Below are positions 1-8,107 of a DNA stretch of 61,094 bases, piece after piece. Every line of letters starts with the position of its first letter. The first letter of the stretch is position 1. A program made the translations under genes and the position numbers. The notes under the pieces are model-generated. The model saw only the letters and a list, made by a program, of their open reading frames with translations. It was not told where the DNA came from and ran no database searches. Source of the DNA: QNZT01 sp964573205 (GTDB taxonomy: Bacteria > Campylobacterota > Campylobacteria > Campylobacterales > QNZT01); contig CAZNIT010000046.1 of NCBI GenBank assembly GCA_964573205.1, positions 1 to 61,094 on the forward strand, written 5' to 3'.

Positions 1-1005
1 GATGACGGTTTTGACAAAGAGCTCAAAAAACTCGAATACAAACTGCCGCTTTTCAACGATACGCTAAAATCCAACCATAAAAAGATCCTAGAAAACATCA
101 CAAACATGAGTAAAGAAGATATCCTCGCTTCTGTTCCCGAAGCCACTATGGTTTCGACATATATGGAGATAAAAAAGCTCTTTCAAACCAAAGAGGCGAG
201 TAAAGATAGTTTCGATCTTGAACCTGAACGCCTCAAAGAGATACTAGAACAGATCAAAAGAGGTAAAGCGATCGCTGATAAAGCAAAAACCAGAATGGCA
301 AAATCAAACCTGCGTTTAGTTGTCTCAATCGCCAAAAGATATACAAATAGAGGTCTTCCGTTTTTGGATCTTATCCAAGAGGGAAATATAGGACTTATGA
401 AAGCAGTCGATAAATTCGAGTATAAGAAAGGTTATAAATTTTCTACATATGCCACCTGGTGGATCAGACAAGCGATCAGCCGAGCAATTGCCGATCAGGC
501 AAAAACCATTAGAATTCCGATTCATATGATCGAAACGATAAACCGCATTAACAAAATAACCAGAAAATATCTTCAAGAGTTTGGAAAAGAGCCGGATCTG
601 GATCAAATAGCCCAAGAGGTAGGACTTAGCGTGGATAAAGTCAAAAATGTCATTAAAATCACGAAAGAGCCGATCTCACTAGAAGCTCCCATCGGAAACG
701 AAGATGACGGAAAATTCGGCGATTTTGTTGAAGATAAAAAATCTGTAGCCCCGATAGAGTTTATGCTCAAAAACGACCTCAAGCACCAAATAGACGATGT
801 TTTGGATCAACTCAACGAAAGAGAGAGAGCGGTTGTGAGAATGCGTTTTGGACTGCTTGAAGATGAGAGCGACCGAACACTTGAAGAGATAGGAAAAGAG
901 CTGAATGTCACAAGAGAGAGAGTAAGACAGATAGAAAATTCGGCGATTAAAAAATTAAAACATCCGAAAGTGGGAAGAAAACTGAAAAACTATATAGAAG
1001 AGTAG
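1..1005 (+). CDS. rpoD: RNA polymerase primary sigma factor RpoD, 5'-partial
   Basis: Housekeeping sigma-70 factor, which directs RNA polymerase to -10/-35 promoters. The frame is open from base 1, so the visible 334 codons are the C-terminal part; complete Campylobacterota RpoD proteins are about 600 residues. The ATG at 106 is internal. Region 2 is clear (RLVVSIAKRYTNRGLPFLDL, then YKFSTYATWWIRQAI), region 3 follows, and the region 4 helix-turn-helix LEEIGKELNVTRERVRQIE lies near the end. It ends 2 nt before a convergent gene. An 8-bp inverted repeat (996-1003 with 1015-1022) spans the stop codon, but without a T-tract it is not a convincing terminator. Confidence 0.97.
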   Translation, partial: DDGFDKELKKLEYKLPLFNDTLKSNHKKILENITNMSKEDILASVPEATMVSTYMEIKKLFQTKEASKDSFDLEPERLKEILEQIKRGKAIADKAKTRMAKSNLRLVVSIAKRYTNRGLPFLDLIQEGNIGLMKAVDKFEYKKGYKFSTYATWWIRQAISRAIADQAKTIRIPIHMIETINRINKITRKYLQEFGKEPDLDQIAQEVGLSVDKVKNVIKITKEPISLEAPIGNEDDGKFGDFVEDKKSVAPIEFMLKNDLKHQIDDVLDQLNERERAVVRMRFGLLEDESDRTLEEIGKELNVTRERVRQIENSAIKKLKHPKVGRKLKNYIEE

Positions 1006-1007
1006 AT

Positions 1008-1511
1008 CTATAAAACTCTTCTACCCATTAAAGTAGCTACTAACGGAATAACTAAAAGTCCGCTAACATAGCCCCAAATTTCAAAATATTCATGACGATT
1101 CAGATATAAAAAAGTTAAAACAAATAAGATATAAGAGGCAATTCTCAAAGGTGAAATAACAGCAGTTAATGTTTTTGCGACACTCCGAGCACTTCTTTTT
1201 ATGCTAAATTTTCCCTGCTGCTCTTTTATAATATCTTTTATATCTTTTTGACTCTCTTCATCTTCAAAAAGCTCATGTTTATCATCGATCGTGTCTAGTT
1301 CATCTCTAAACTCAGGCGGAATGTCTCCTTGTTCTACTTTTTTTGTTATAAAATTTTTATATGCGTAAAAAGATGCGAAAGTCACGATCAGCGAAGATAA
1401 AAAAGCCGCTTGAGAGCTGATGAGCCAATTTATCCCGATATTCATCGAAAACGCTATCAAAAAGATATCGGCCGTTATCATCCAATAAAGCAGCTTTTTA
1501 ATACTTCTCAT
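1008..1511 (-). CDS. Conserved membrane protein of unknown function
   Basis: I do not recognise a named family. The 167-residue product has two hydrophobic segments near the N-terminus (about 8-28 and 33-51), a highly charged, acidic middle (about 55-112, rich in Asp, Glu and Lys), and two more hydrophobic segments (about 121-140 and 145-162). That fits an inner-membrane protein with a central cytosolic loop. It is the last gene of a minus-strand run (cytochrome c, hemL, AtpZ-like, this gene) and overlaps the AtpZ-like gene by 14 nt, so translational coupling is likely. The function is open. Confidence 0.75.
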   Translation of the reverse strand: MRSIKKLLYWMITADIFLIAFSMNIGINWLISSQAAFLSSLIVTFASFYAYKNFITKKVEQGDIPPEFRDELDTIDDKHELFEDEESQKDIKDIIKEQQGKFSIKRSARSVAKTLTAVISPLRIASYILFVLTFLYLNRHEYFEIWGYVSGLLVIPLVATLMGRRVL

Positions 1512-1797
1512 CCTCGTCGTCGTTCGTGTCGTTGTAGTGTTTATATTTGGGGTCGTCTTTTAGCTTGTCAAGCTCTCTTTTTTGCTGAAGATACGCTTTT
1601 TTGATATTTAAAAACGCGGCAGCGACTCCCCAAAACACTCCGAGCCAAAAAAGCCACCCGTAACCGAAAAAATCTCTCATTAAAATACCGATACCGACTC
1701 CCAAAAGAATCGCTACGACTATCGAAACGCCTAAAGAGAGCTGTCCTGCACCTTCTATGATCTTTTTATATTTAGGATCATCCCTTTTTGGGTTCAT
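1498..1797 (-). CDS. AtpZ/AtpI family membrane protein
   Basis: A 99-residue protein with two closely spaced transmembrane segments (about 17-39 and 45-66). The first is Gly-rich (LLGVGIGILMRDFFGYGW), which is typical of AtpZ/AtpI-like proteins associated with F0F1-ATPase assembly or Mg2+/Ca2+ transport. A hydrophilic Lys/Asp-rich tail follows. ATP synthase genes are not in this window, so its link to the synthase is inferred from the family only. It overlaps the hemL stop by 4 nt (ATGA) and the next gene by 14 nt. Confidence 0.7.
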   Translation of the reverse strand: MNPKRDDPKYKKIIEGAGQLSLGVSIVVAILLGVGIGILMRDFFGYGWLFWLGVFWGVAAAFLNIKKAYLQQKRELDKLKDDPKYKHYNDTNDDEDEKY

Positions 1798-3083
1798 GAG
1801 ATATCTTTGAAAACTTTGGCGGCTTTTTCTATCACTTCATCGATCATATCGTCACTCATAACTGTAGATATGAAACCGGTCTCATATTGACTACAAGCAA
1901 GATAGACTCCCTCTTTTAACATTCCGCTATGGAATTTGGCAAAAAGATCGGTATCCGACTTTAACGCATCGTCAAAATTTCTCACTTCGTTTTCATTGAA
2001 GAAAAATCCGAACATACTACCTCTTACATCCACTTGAAGTGTAATATTATAACGATCGGCCGCTTCTTTAAAACCTTCTACAAGACGAGTAGCTTTTTGT
2101 TCAAGTGTTCTGTAAACGGAAGGATCATTTTTTAGTTTTTTCAAAGAGGCAAGCCCGGCACTCATAGCGACAGGATTACCGCTTAGCGTTCCGGCTTGAT
2201 AAATCGGACCATCTGGAGAGAGTTTGTCCATTATCTCAGCTCTCGCACCAAAAGCACCTACAGGCATACCGCCGCCTATAACTTTACCCAAAGTTACCAT
2301 ATCCGGCTTAACACTGCTTATGCCTTGGGCTCCTTTTAGTGAAGCTCTAAAACCGCTCATCACTTCATCAAAAATCAAAAGTGCTCCGTGTTTGTCACAA
2401 AGTTCTCTTAGAGCTTCAAGAAAACTCTCATCTGCCGGTACAAGTCCCATATTTCCGGCTATCGGCTCTATAATGATAGCGGCAACTCCCTCTTTGGAAT
2501 TTTCGAAACATTTTTGAACGCTGTGAAGATCGTTATATTTTGCTAAAAGCGTATGTTTCGTAAGATCAGCAGGAACACCCGGAGACGAAGGCGTACCGAA
2601 TGTCACCGCTCCACTTCCCGCCTGAACAAGCAGCGAATCACTATGTCCATGATAACACCCTTCAAATTTTATGATATCATCTCTTCCTGTAAAGCCTCTA
2701 GCAACACGAATCGCACTCATAACGGCTTCTGTTCCGCTACTTACAAAACGAACTTTATCGATACTCTCAAACAGATCTACTATCTCAGATGCAAGAGCTG
2801 TTTCAACTTCAGTAGGAGCACCGAAACTAAGCCCTTTTTTAGCTGTTTCAATCACTGCATTTTCTATATCTTTGTCACAGTGACCAAAAATCAGCGGACC
2901 CCAGCTTTGCACAAAGTCGATATATCTATTACCGTCAATATCCACAAGATACACCCCTTCACCTCTCTCTATAAAGATGGGAGTTCCACCCACACTTTTA
3001 AACGCTCTAACAGGTGAATCAACACCTCCTGGAATAACCTCTTTTGCTTCTTCAAAAGCTTTTATGGAATTTTCATAACTCAT
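1794..3083 (-). CDS. hemL: Glutamate-1-semialdehyde 2,1-aminomutase
   Basis: PLP-dependent enzyme that converts glutamate-1-semialdehyde to 5-aminolevulinate, the entry point of C5-pathway haem synthesis. The full-length 429 residues match the family. Hallmarks include the N-terminal PGGVDSPVRAF, the phosphate-binding SSGTEAVMSAIRVAR, CYHGHSDS, FDEVMSGFR, and the PLP lysine in TLGKVIGGGMPVGAFG. The start overlaps the stop of the upstream cytochrome c gene (ATGA, 4 nt), so the two are co-translated. A haem-biosynthesis gene behind a c-type cytochrome gene is consistent with shared supply and demand, but that is inference. Confidence 0.97.
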   Translation of the reverse strand: MSYENSIKAFEEAKEVIPGGVDSPVRAFKSVGGTPIFIERGEGVYLVDIDGNRYIDFVQSWGPLIFGHCDKDIENAVIETAKKGLSFGAPTEVETALASEIVDLFESIDKVRFVSSGTEAVMSAIRVARGFTGRDDIIKFEGCYHGHSDSLLVQAGSGAVTFGTPSSPGVPADLTKHTLLAKYNDLHSVQKCFENSKEGVAAIIIEPIAGNMGLVPADESFLEALRELCDKHGALLIFDEVMSGFRASLKGAQGISSVKPDMVTLGKVIGGGMPVGAFGARAEIMDKLSPDGPIYQAGTLSGNPVAMSAGLASLKKLKNDPSVYRTLEQKATRLVEGFKEAADRYNITLQVDVRGSMFGFFFNENEVRNFDDALKSDTDLFAKFHSGMLKEGVYLACSQYETGFISTVMSDDMIDEVIEKAAKVFKDIS

Positions 3084-3430
3084 TTTTGACCTTTTTTATT
3101 TGGATTTTGTTTTAAAAGATAGAAATAAAGATACGCCATCTCCTCTTCCGTTAGAAAATATTCGGGCATAAGCTTGGAAGGCTGTTTCAAAGCTTTTTTA
3201 AACCGCTTCATCGAAAGGTTGTATATCGCAGGAGCGCTGACGACATATCTTTTGTCCCCTTTGGTAAACTCCGTTAAAACTTTACCCTCTCCTCTTTGCC
3301 CATGACAATTTCCACATCCTATGCCTCTAGGATTCTTATATAACATTTTGGCATATTCATCGTTGGTTATAAAGCTTTCGCTTGCTGCTGAAAAATTTAA
3401 AAACAGGGCTAAAGTTAACCACAATTTCAT
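3080..3430 (-). CDS. Small periplasmic c-type cytochrome
   Basis: A 116-residue precursor with a signal peptide (MKLWLTLALFLNFSAASES) and one haem-binding motif, CGNCH, in the context RGIGCGNCHGQRGEG. A methionine-containing segment before the C-terminus (KLMPEYFLTEEEMAYLYFYL) could supply the distal ligand, as in class I cytochromes c. The electron-transfer partner is unknown. The frame is open much further upstream, antisense to folD. I chose ATG 3430 because AAGGAAAG lies 6-9 nt before it; ATG 3436 is too close. First gene of the hemL operon, divergent from folD. Confidence 0.85.
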   Translation of the reverse strand: MKLWLTLALFLNFSAASESFITNDEYAKMLYKNPRGIGCGNCHGQRGEGKVLTEFTKGDKRYVVSAPAIYNLSMKRFKKALKQPSKLMPEYFLTEEEMAYLYFYLLKQNPNKKGQK

Positions 3431-3457
3431 CCGCATCTTTCCTTTAAATAAAAATGA

Positions 3458-3463
3458 TATAAT
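3458..3463 (+). promoter_or_regulatory. -10 element of the folD promoter
   Basis: A perfect TATAAT 25 nt before the folD start, in the short gap between the divergent cytochrome c and folD genes. An AAAGG ribosome-binding site lies between it and the ATG. No good -35 is visible, which is common in Campylobacterota. Confidence 0.6.
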
Positions 3464-3488
3464 ATCACAAAAACAATAAAGGCACCGG

Positions 3489-4328
3489 ATGCAGATTTTG
3501 GATGGAAAGGCGCTGGCCGCCAAAATTCGAAAAGAGGCGGCTGAGGATGTAGCGTCTTTGAAATCAAAAGGAGTTACTCCCGGGTTGGCAGTGGTACTCA
3601 TAGGGGACGATCCGGCAAGCCACACATATGTCAAAATGAAAGAGAAGGCTTGCGAAGAGATTGGAATTTACTCCATAGTACATAAAATGCCCGACGACAT
3701 ATCTCAAGATAAAATTTTAGAGACTATCGAGATGATGAACAAAAATCCGAATATCAACGGAATCTTGATACAACTTCCCTTACCTTCTCACATAGATACG
3801 CAAAAAATACTTCAATCCGTCTCTCCTGCGAAAGACGTTGACGGTTTTCATCCGTTTAATATGGGAAAATTGGTTTTGGATCTGGAGGGATTCGTTCCAT
3901 GCACGCCGCTTGGCGTGATGCATATATTGGATGAGTACGATATCGATCCCAAAGGGATGAACGCTTGTATCGTCGGAGCGAGCAATATAGTGGGAAAACC
4001 GATGATGAATCTGCTTTTAAATAGATTTGCAACGGTCGATATCTGTCACATACATACAAAAAATCTCAAAGAGCACACAAAAAGAGCCGATCTTCTCATA
4101 GTAGGTGTCGGCAAGGAGAACCTCATAACCGAAGATATGGTAAAAGAGGGTGCGGTCGTTATCGATATAGGCATAAACAAAACAAAAGAGGGCAGAATTA
4201 CCGGAGATGTCGATTTCGAAGCGGTCTCACCAAAATGTTCGTTTATCACTCCCGTCCCCGGAGGCGTGGGACCTATGACTATCGCGATGCTCTTGTCAAA
4301 TACCATAACAGCAGCGAGGAAACAGTAA
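3489..4328 (+). CDS. folD: Methylenetetrahydrofolate dehydrogenase/cyclohydrolase
   Basis: Bifunctional folate enzyme that interconverts 5,10-methylene-THF and 10-formyl-THF, using NADP in the cytosol. The 279 residues match the family. Visible signatures are the active-site YVKMKEKACEEIGI with its catalytic lysine, GILIQLPLPSH, the PAKDVDGFHP loop, the NAD(P)-binding CIVGASNIVGKPMMNLLL, and the C-terminal PVPGGVGPMTIAMLL. The lepB start lies 2 nt after the stop, so the genes are probably co-transcribed. A folD-lepB pair is, from memory, also present in Campylobacter jejuni. Confidence 0.97.
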   Translation: MQILDGKALAAKIRKEAAEDVASLKSKGVTPGLAVVLIGDDPASHTYVKMKEKACEEIGIYSIVHKMPDDISQDKILETIEMMNKNPNINGILIQLPLPSHIDTQKILQSVSPAKDVDGFHPFNMGKLVLDLEGFVPCTPLGVMHILDEYDIDPKGMNACIVGASNIVGKPMMNLLLNRFATVDICHIHTKNLKEHTKRADLLIVGVGKENLITEDMVKEGAVVIDIGINKTKEGRITGDVDFEAVSPKCSFITPVPGGVGPMTIAMLLSNTITAARKQ

Positions 4329-4330
4329 TT

Positions 4331-5104
4331 ATGATAGAGAAATTCAAAAACTTTGCAAACAGCTGGACGGGTACTATTATTATCGTACTTTTGATAATAT
4401 TTTTCATTGCGCAAGCTTTTGTAATTCCTAGCGGTTCTATGAAAAGAACTCTTCTTATCGGAGATCATCTGTTTGTCAAAAAGTTCGCATACGGTATCCC
4501 GACTCCCCATATACCTTGGATCGAAATTCCGGTTATGCCGGATTTCAACGACAACGGGCATCTTTTTGAAGGTGAACGCCCAAAACGTGGGGATATCGTG
4601 GTATTTAGATACCCTTTGAATCCCAAAACCCACTTCGTAAAAAGATGTATTGCCGTCGGGGGCGATATATTGACCATAAAAGATAAAGTCCTGTATCTAA
4701 GACCTCATGAAGGAAACGAGTATATAAAAAAGAACTATCCTAAAGAGACTATCGTCGATATGGACGGCGATCTTTGGGTAAAAAATCCATACAGACATCT
4801 TTACAAAGGTATTCAAAACGATCCCAACATCACGGATAACGGCACTTATCCTCAGCAGATTTTTAATTTTCCTCCTATCAAACTGGATAAAGATTATTTC
4901 TTTATGATGGGCGACAATAGAGATCACTCCAATGATAGTAGATTTTGGGGACCGGTTCCCTATTCGCTTATCGAGGGAAAACCTTGGTTCATCTATTTTT
5001 CTTGGGACAAAGATTACGAGATTAGATGGGATAGAATTGGTAAATTCGTAGATACTATTCAAAACGATCCTGAATATATAAACAAAAATGTGAGTCTTGA
5101 GTAG
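4331..5104 (+). CDS. lepB: Signal peptidase I
   Basis: Inner-membrane serine protease that cleaves signal peptides from exported proteins; 257 residues. An N-terminal transmembrane segment (about 14-32) is followed by the catalytic serine in VIPSGSMKRTL and the general-base lysine in HFVKRCIAVGGD. The C-terminal box GDNRDHSNDSRFWGPVP is intact. The open frame extends upstream into folD, but ATG 4331 puts the transmembrane segment and SGSM box at normal positions. The stop shares one base with the GTG start of the following M50 protease gene. Confidence 0.95.
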   Translation: MIEKFKNFANSWTGTIIIVLLIIFFIAQAFVIPSGSMKRTLLIGDHLFVKKFAYGIPTPHIPWIEIPVMPDFNDNGHLFEGERPKRGDIVVFRYPLNPKTHFVKRCIAVGGDILTIKDKVLYLRPHEGNEYIKKNYPKETIVDMDGDLWVKNPYRHLYKGIQNDPNITDNGTYPQQIFNFPPIKLDKDYFFMMGDNRDHSNDSRFWGPVPYSLIEGKPWFIYFSWDKDYEIRWDRIGKFVDTIQNDPEYINKNVSLE

Positions 5105-5754
5105 TGACGACCGTCGAAATTATTGAAATATTAGCCATCATACTATCTTTAGCCGTCGCAATAATAGGTCATGAGATAATGCACGGGTACGCGGCTTATC
5201 GTTACGGCGATCACACTGCTAAAGATTTGGGAAGATTGAGCGTAAATCCTTTAGTCCACATAGATCCGATCGGTACGATAATCGTTCCGGCTTTGCTATA
5301 TTTTAGCGATGCGGGCTTTTTGTTCGGCTGGGCGAAACCCGTACCGATAAATATACCGACGGTAATAAGAAACGGCGGCTACAACGGTGCGATAATCGTT
5401 TCGCTTGCCGGTATATTATTTAATTTCGCTTTGGTTTTAACCGCTACCTTGATTCTTCGGTTTTTACCGCCCGTGCACAATTTATGGATGCTTTTTATTC
5501 ATGCGTTTTTTATCTATACTCTAATATACAATGTCGTTTTGGGTATTTTTAACCTCATACCCATACCGCCGCTTGACGGATCTCATGTAGTGGTCTATCA
5601 GGCGAAAAAGATGGGATATCATGATTTCGCTCATAAATTTCAATCCGTCGGAATGTACGGCATGATTATTCTTATTATCATAATAGCCACTCCTTTGGCG
5701 GATATCGTATTTGCTCCGATTTTAGAAATTATCAATATATTGTTACCAAAATAG
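5104..5754 (+). CDS. Site-2-protease-like M50 metalloprotease
   Basis: A 216-residue polytopic membrane protein of the M50 rhomboid-independent site-2 protease class. The zinc motif HEIMH (HExxH) sits in the first transmembrane helix (AVAIIGHEIMHGYAAYRYGD). The second motif NLIPIPPLDGSH, containing the third metal-ligand Asp, sits in a late helix. Further membrane helices lie at about 55-70, 95-120 and 165-200. The start is a GTG that overlaps the lepB stop by one base. Substrates are unknown; close relatives are compact enzymes without PDZ or CBS domains. Confidence 0.88.
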   Translation: MTTVEIIEILAIILSLAVAIIGHEIMHGYAAYRYGDHTAKDLGRLSVNPLVHIDPIGTIIVPALLYFSDAGFLFGWAKPVPINIPTVIRNGGYNGAIIVSLAGILFNFALVLTATLILRFLPPVHNLWMLFIHAFFIYTLIYNVVLGIFNLIPIPPLDGSHVVVYQAKKMGYHDFAHKFQSVGMYGMIILIIIIATPLADIVFAPILEIINILLPK

Positions 5755-5793
5755 CATTCATAAAAAAAAATTTTAACTTTATCGGCTCTTTTC

Positions 5794-5822
5794 TTGCCAA
5801 AATTATCCAAAAACAGTATGCT
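5794..5822 (+). promoter_or_regulatory. Candidate sigma-70 promoter
   Basis: TTGCCA (5794-5799), a 17-nt spacer and TATGCT (5817-5822), located 30 nt before the ATG at 5852 with an AAGG ribosome-binding site in between. It probably drives the small unknown gene downstream. Confidence 0.5.
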
Positions 5823-5851
5823 TAAGATAAAATAGAAAATAAGGTCTTCCT

Positions 5852-6217
5852 ATGCATTTTCAAATTTTAAGCAATTTCATAAACAATAGAGTAAGAAAAG
5901 ACGATATCTTCGTACCCGCCACCATCCTCTATCTAGTAAAAAACGGAGGAAAAGGCACTTTGGAGCAAATCAGCAGGCTTTTGTATATATTTGACTTTAA
6001 ACATGATTTGACATATTACGATACGATCGTGGAAAAGTTCAGTTCGGTGATGCTGAAAGAATACAATATCATCGAAGAGCGCGATAACGAATACCATCTC
6101 AAAACTTGGCCGCTTAGCGACGACCAAATCGAGAAGATCACCAAAGAGTGTATGAGAGTATCAAACGGCTTCTTTTCAAATATAAAATACCGGGAAAACT
6201 TGAAGAAAGTCTCCTAA
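5852..6217 (+). CDS. Conserved hypothetical protein, possibly winged-helix-like
   Basis: A 121-residue soluble protein that I cannot assign to a named family. Its start (VPATILYLVKNGGKGTLEQI) followed by alternating helices and a basic C-terminus recalls a winged-helix DNA-binding fold, but no decisive motif is visible. It has its own promoter-like sequence and a ribosome-binding site AAGG 8 nt upstream. Its end overlaps the end of convergent ilvA by 4 nt. Confidence 0.6.
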   Translation: MHFQILSNFINNRVRKDDIFVPATILYLVKNGGKGTLEQISRLLYIFDFKHDLTYYDTIVEKFSSVMLKEYNIIEERDNEYHLKTWPLSDDQIEKITKECMRVSNGFFSNIKYRENLKKVS

Positions 6218-7431
6218 ACCCGCATCTCCTCCTTAAAGATATATCTATTTTCTTTAAGTCTTCGTCGGATCTCCTCTTGATGATCCGCGCCTTTTGTCTC
6301 GAGCGCCAAAGTTACGTTGGCATCTCCATACGAAAGGCTGGTGGAAGTTCTGTCATAATCGATCTGTATAATGTTCGCTCCGGCATCCGCCAAAATATCC
6401 GTAAGACCCCTAAGAGCTCCCGGTTTATCTATGAGAGTGATGATAAGTTTCATCTTTCTGTAAGCTTTTATCAAACCTTTCTCTATTATGAGAGAGAGCA
6501 TCTGAACGTCTATATTCCCGCCGCTTAATACGGTAGCGATTTTGCTTTTGTTCGTAAAATGAAATTTATGGTGCATAATTGCCGCGACTCCTGCCGCACC
6601 GCCGCCTTCAACCACAAGTTTTTGCTTTTCCAGCAAAAATAGTATGGCGCTTGCTATCTCTTCGTCATCCACACATACGATATCGTCAACAACTTGTAAG
6701 ATAATTTCAAGATTTCTCGGATTTACGTCTCTTACGGCGATACCGTCTGCGATAGTACGAACGGATGTCGAATCGACGGGTTTTTTCAAATGGAAAGATT
6801 CCATCATAGCGGGCGCACCTTCAGCCACCACACCTATAATCGTAATCTCCGGCTTAGTCTGTTTTATATAGGAACCAATTCCGCTTATAAGACCACCTCC
6901 GCCTATTGGAACGACTAAAATATCAATATCGTCGATCTCTTCGAGAATCTCGATCGCCACGCTACCTTGACCGGCTATAACCTCCTCGTCCGCAAAAGGG
7001 TGTATGAAAGTCAAACCGTTTTCTTGTGCATACTTAAGAGCGTATGCGTACGCTTCGTCATAATTTTCTCCATACAAAATCACCTTCGCACCAAGAGCGG
7101 AAGTACTCTGTACTTTTAAAAGAGGTGTAGCCTCAGGCATGATTATCGTCGATGGTATATCGAATATTCTCGCACTATACGCCACTCCTTGTGCATGATT
7201 TCCGGCACTTGCGGCTATAACGCCAATGCTTCTCTCCTTTTGGCTTAGCGAAGCTATTTTGTTGTACGCACCGCGTAATTTATACGCTCCGGTAAGTTGA
7301 AGATTCTCTTTTTTTAGATATACGGAGGTATCACATTTAGCGCTGAGCAAAGGGGCATGGGCAAAAGGGGTCTTAATAACGACATTTCGCACTCTTTTAT
7401 GTGCTTCAATAATTTTCGACAAAGGTATCAT
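6214..7431 (-). CDS. ilvA: Threonine ammonia-lyase, biosynthetic type
   Basis: PLP enzyme that deaminates threonine to 2-oxobutanoate, the first step of isoleucine synthesis. At 405 residues it is the single-ACT form. The PLP lysine lies in KKENLQLTGAYKLRGAYNK, the substrate loop in AASAGNHAQGVA, and the phosphate-binding loop is VVPIGGGGLISGIG. A C-terminal ACT domain (about 330-405, LIITLIDKPGALRGLTDILA) should mediate feedback by branched-chain amino acids. The start is directly adjacent to the stop of the upstream CoA-binding protein gene. From memory this pair is conserved in Campylobacter. Confidence 0.93.
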   Translation of the reverse strand: MIPLSKIIEAHKRVRNVVIKTPFAHAPLLSAKCDTSVYLKKENLQLTGAYKLRGAYNKIASLSQKERSIGVIAASAGNHAQGVAYSARIFDIPSTIIMPEATPLLKVQSTSALGAKVILYGENYDEAYAYALKYAQENGLTFIHPFADEEVIAGQGSVAIEILEEIDDIDILVVPIGGGGLISGIGSYIKQTKPEITIIGVVAEGAPAMMESFHLKKPVDSTSVRTIADGIAVRDVNPRNLEIILQVVDDIVCVDDEEIASAILFLLEKQKLVVEGGGAAGVAAIMHHKFHFTNKSKIATVLSGGNIDVQMLSLIIEKGLIKAYRKMKLIITLIDKPGALRGLTDILADAGANIIQIDYDRTSTSLSYGDANVTLALETKGADHQEEIRRRLKENRYIFKEEMRV

Positions 7432-7863
7432 TTAACTAAATATACTCCTATGTTCAACCATAGTACATCTGTTTTGAACGACTTTAATACCCATATCCGA
7501 AGCTTTTTTCGCCGCAATGTTATTGACGATACCTTTTTGTAGCCAAAACACTTTGACATCGTCTCTTTTGGAAATAGTCTCGACCAAAATATCCGCCACG
7601 GAAGCTTTCCTGAACATATTAACCATATCTATACGCTCTTCTATCTCATCGAGAGACCTATATACTTTTTCACCCAAAATAGTATCCTCTTTAGGGTATA
7701 TCGGTATTATCTTGTAACCTTTTTCTTGTAGATATTTAGCCACCTTGTGACTATCTTTCTCTTGATTTGGAGAAAGTCCGGGTATAGCTATCGTTTTTAC
7801 ACTCTCGAAAATCTCTTTAAATTCATTCGGATCGGTATTTATCGTGGGAAAATCACACTCCAT
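7432..7863 (-). CDS. CoA-binding domain protein (YccU/YneT-like)
   Basis: A 143-residue single-domain Rossmann-type CoA-binding protein. Visible features are TIAIPGLSPNQEKDSHKVAK (normally a V/A-G-L/A-S turn near the nucleotide), GYKIIPIYPK, DMVNMFRKA and the late VVQNRCTMVEH containing the conserved Cys and His. Related proteins bind CoA or are CoAlated, but the enzymatic role is not settled. It is probably the first gene of an operon with ilvA, with its promoter in the AT-rich 244-nt gap beyond its start. Confidence 0.8.
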   Translation of the reverse strand: MECDFPTINTDPNEFKEIFESVKTIAIPGLSPNQEKDSHKVAKYLQEKGYKIIPIYPKEDTILGEKVYRSLDEIEERIDMVNMFRKASVADILVETISKRDDVKVFWLQKGIVNNIAAKKASDMGIKVVQNRCTMVEHRSIFS

Positions 7864-7941
7864 AAAACTCCTTTTTATCTTCTTGAAAATCTGTAAAGTA
7901 TAACAAAATTTGCTTTACTAACAAAAGTAGATATCAAGGAG

Positions 7942-7974
7942 TTTATCAAATATGATCTCTTTCTTATTGATAAA
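7942..7974. repeat. 8-bp inverted repeat in intergenic region
   Basis: TTTATCAA (7942-7949) and TTGATAAA (7967-7974) are perfect inverted copies with a 17-nt spacer. They lie between divergent genes, about 130 nt before the outer-membrane protein gene. Either a regulator site or part of a stem-loop; nothing in the sequence decides this. Confidence 0.4.
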
Positions 7975-8048
7975 TTATTTACTTTTATTACAAAGGGTAA
8001 CATAAAGTGATATTTTTATTCTTTTTTGTCATTTTTTATTAAAGTTTA

Positions 8049-8077
8049 TTTACAATTGGTAAATATTTATATAACAT
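8049..8077 (+). promoter_or_regulatory. Candidate promoter of the beta-barrel/SPOR gene
   Basis: A -35-like TTTACA (8049-8054) is followed by TAACAT at 17 nt (8072-8077) or TATAAC at 15 nt (8070-8075). The -35 overlaps a dyad, TTTAC-N5-GTAAA (8049-8063), which could be an operator. An AAGGA ribosome-binding site precedes the ATG at 8108. Confidence 0.45.
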
Positions 8078-8107
8078 AGTAAGAAGACTATAGTAAGGAA
8101 AACGACT

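Noticed and set aside
996..1022. Terminator between rpoD and the convergent gene
   Set aside because: There is an 8-bp inverted repeat but no T-tract on either side.
2553..3017. 154-codon plus-strand ORF
   Set aside because: It is antisense to hemL, with low-complexity basic composition and no start signals.
3431..3634. N-terminal extension of the cytochrome c gene
   Set aside because: The extra 66-68 codons are antisense to the start of folD, and a signal peptide with a good ribosome-binding site begins at 3430.
7942..7974. FNR/CRP-type box
   Set aside because: The half-sites are in the opposite order (ATCAA then TTGAT) and the spacing is 17 nt rather than 4 nt between core arms.
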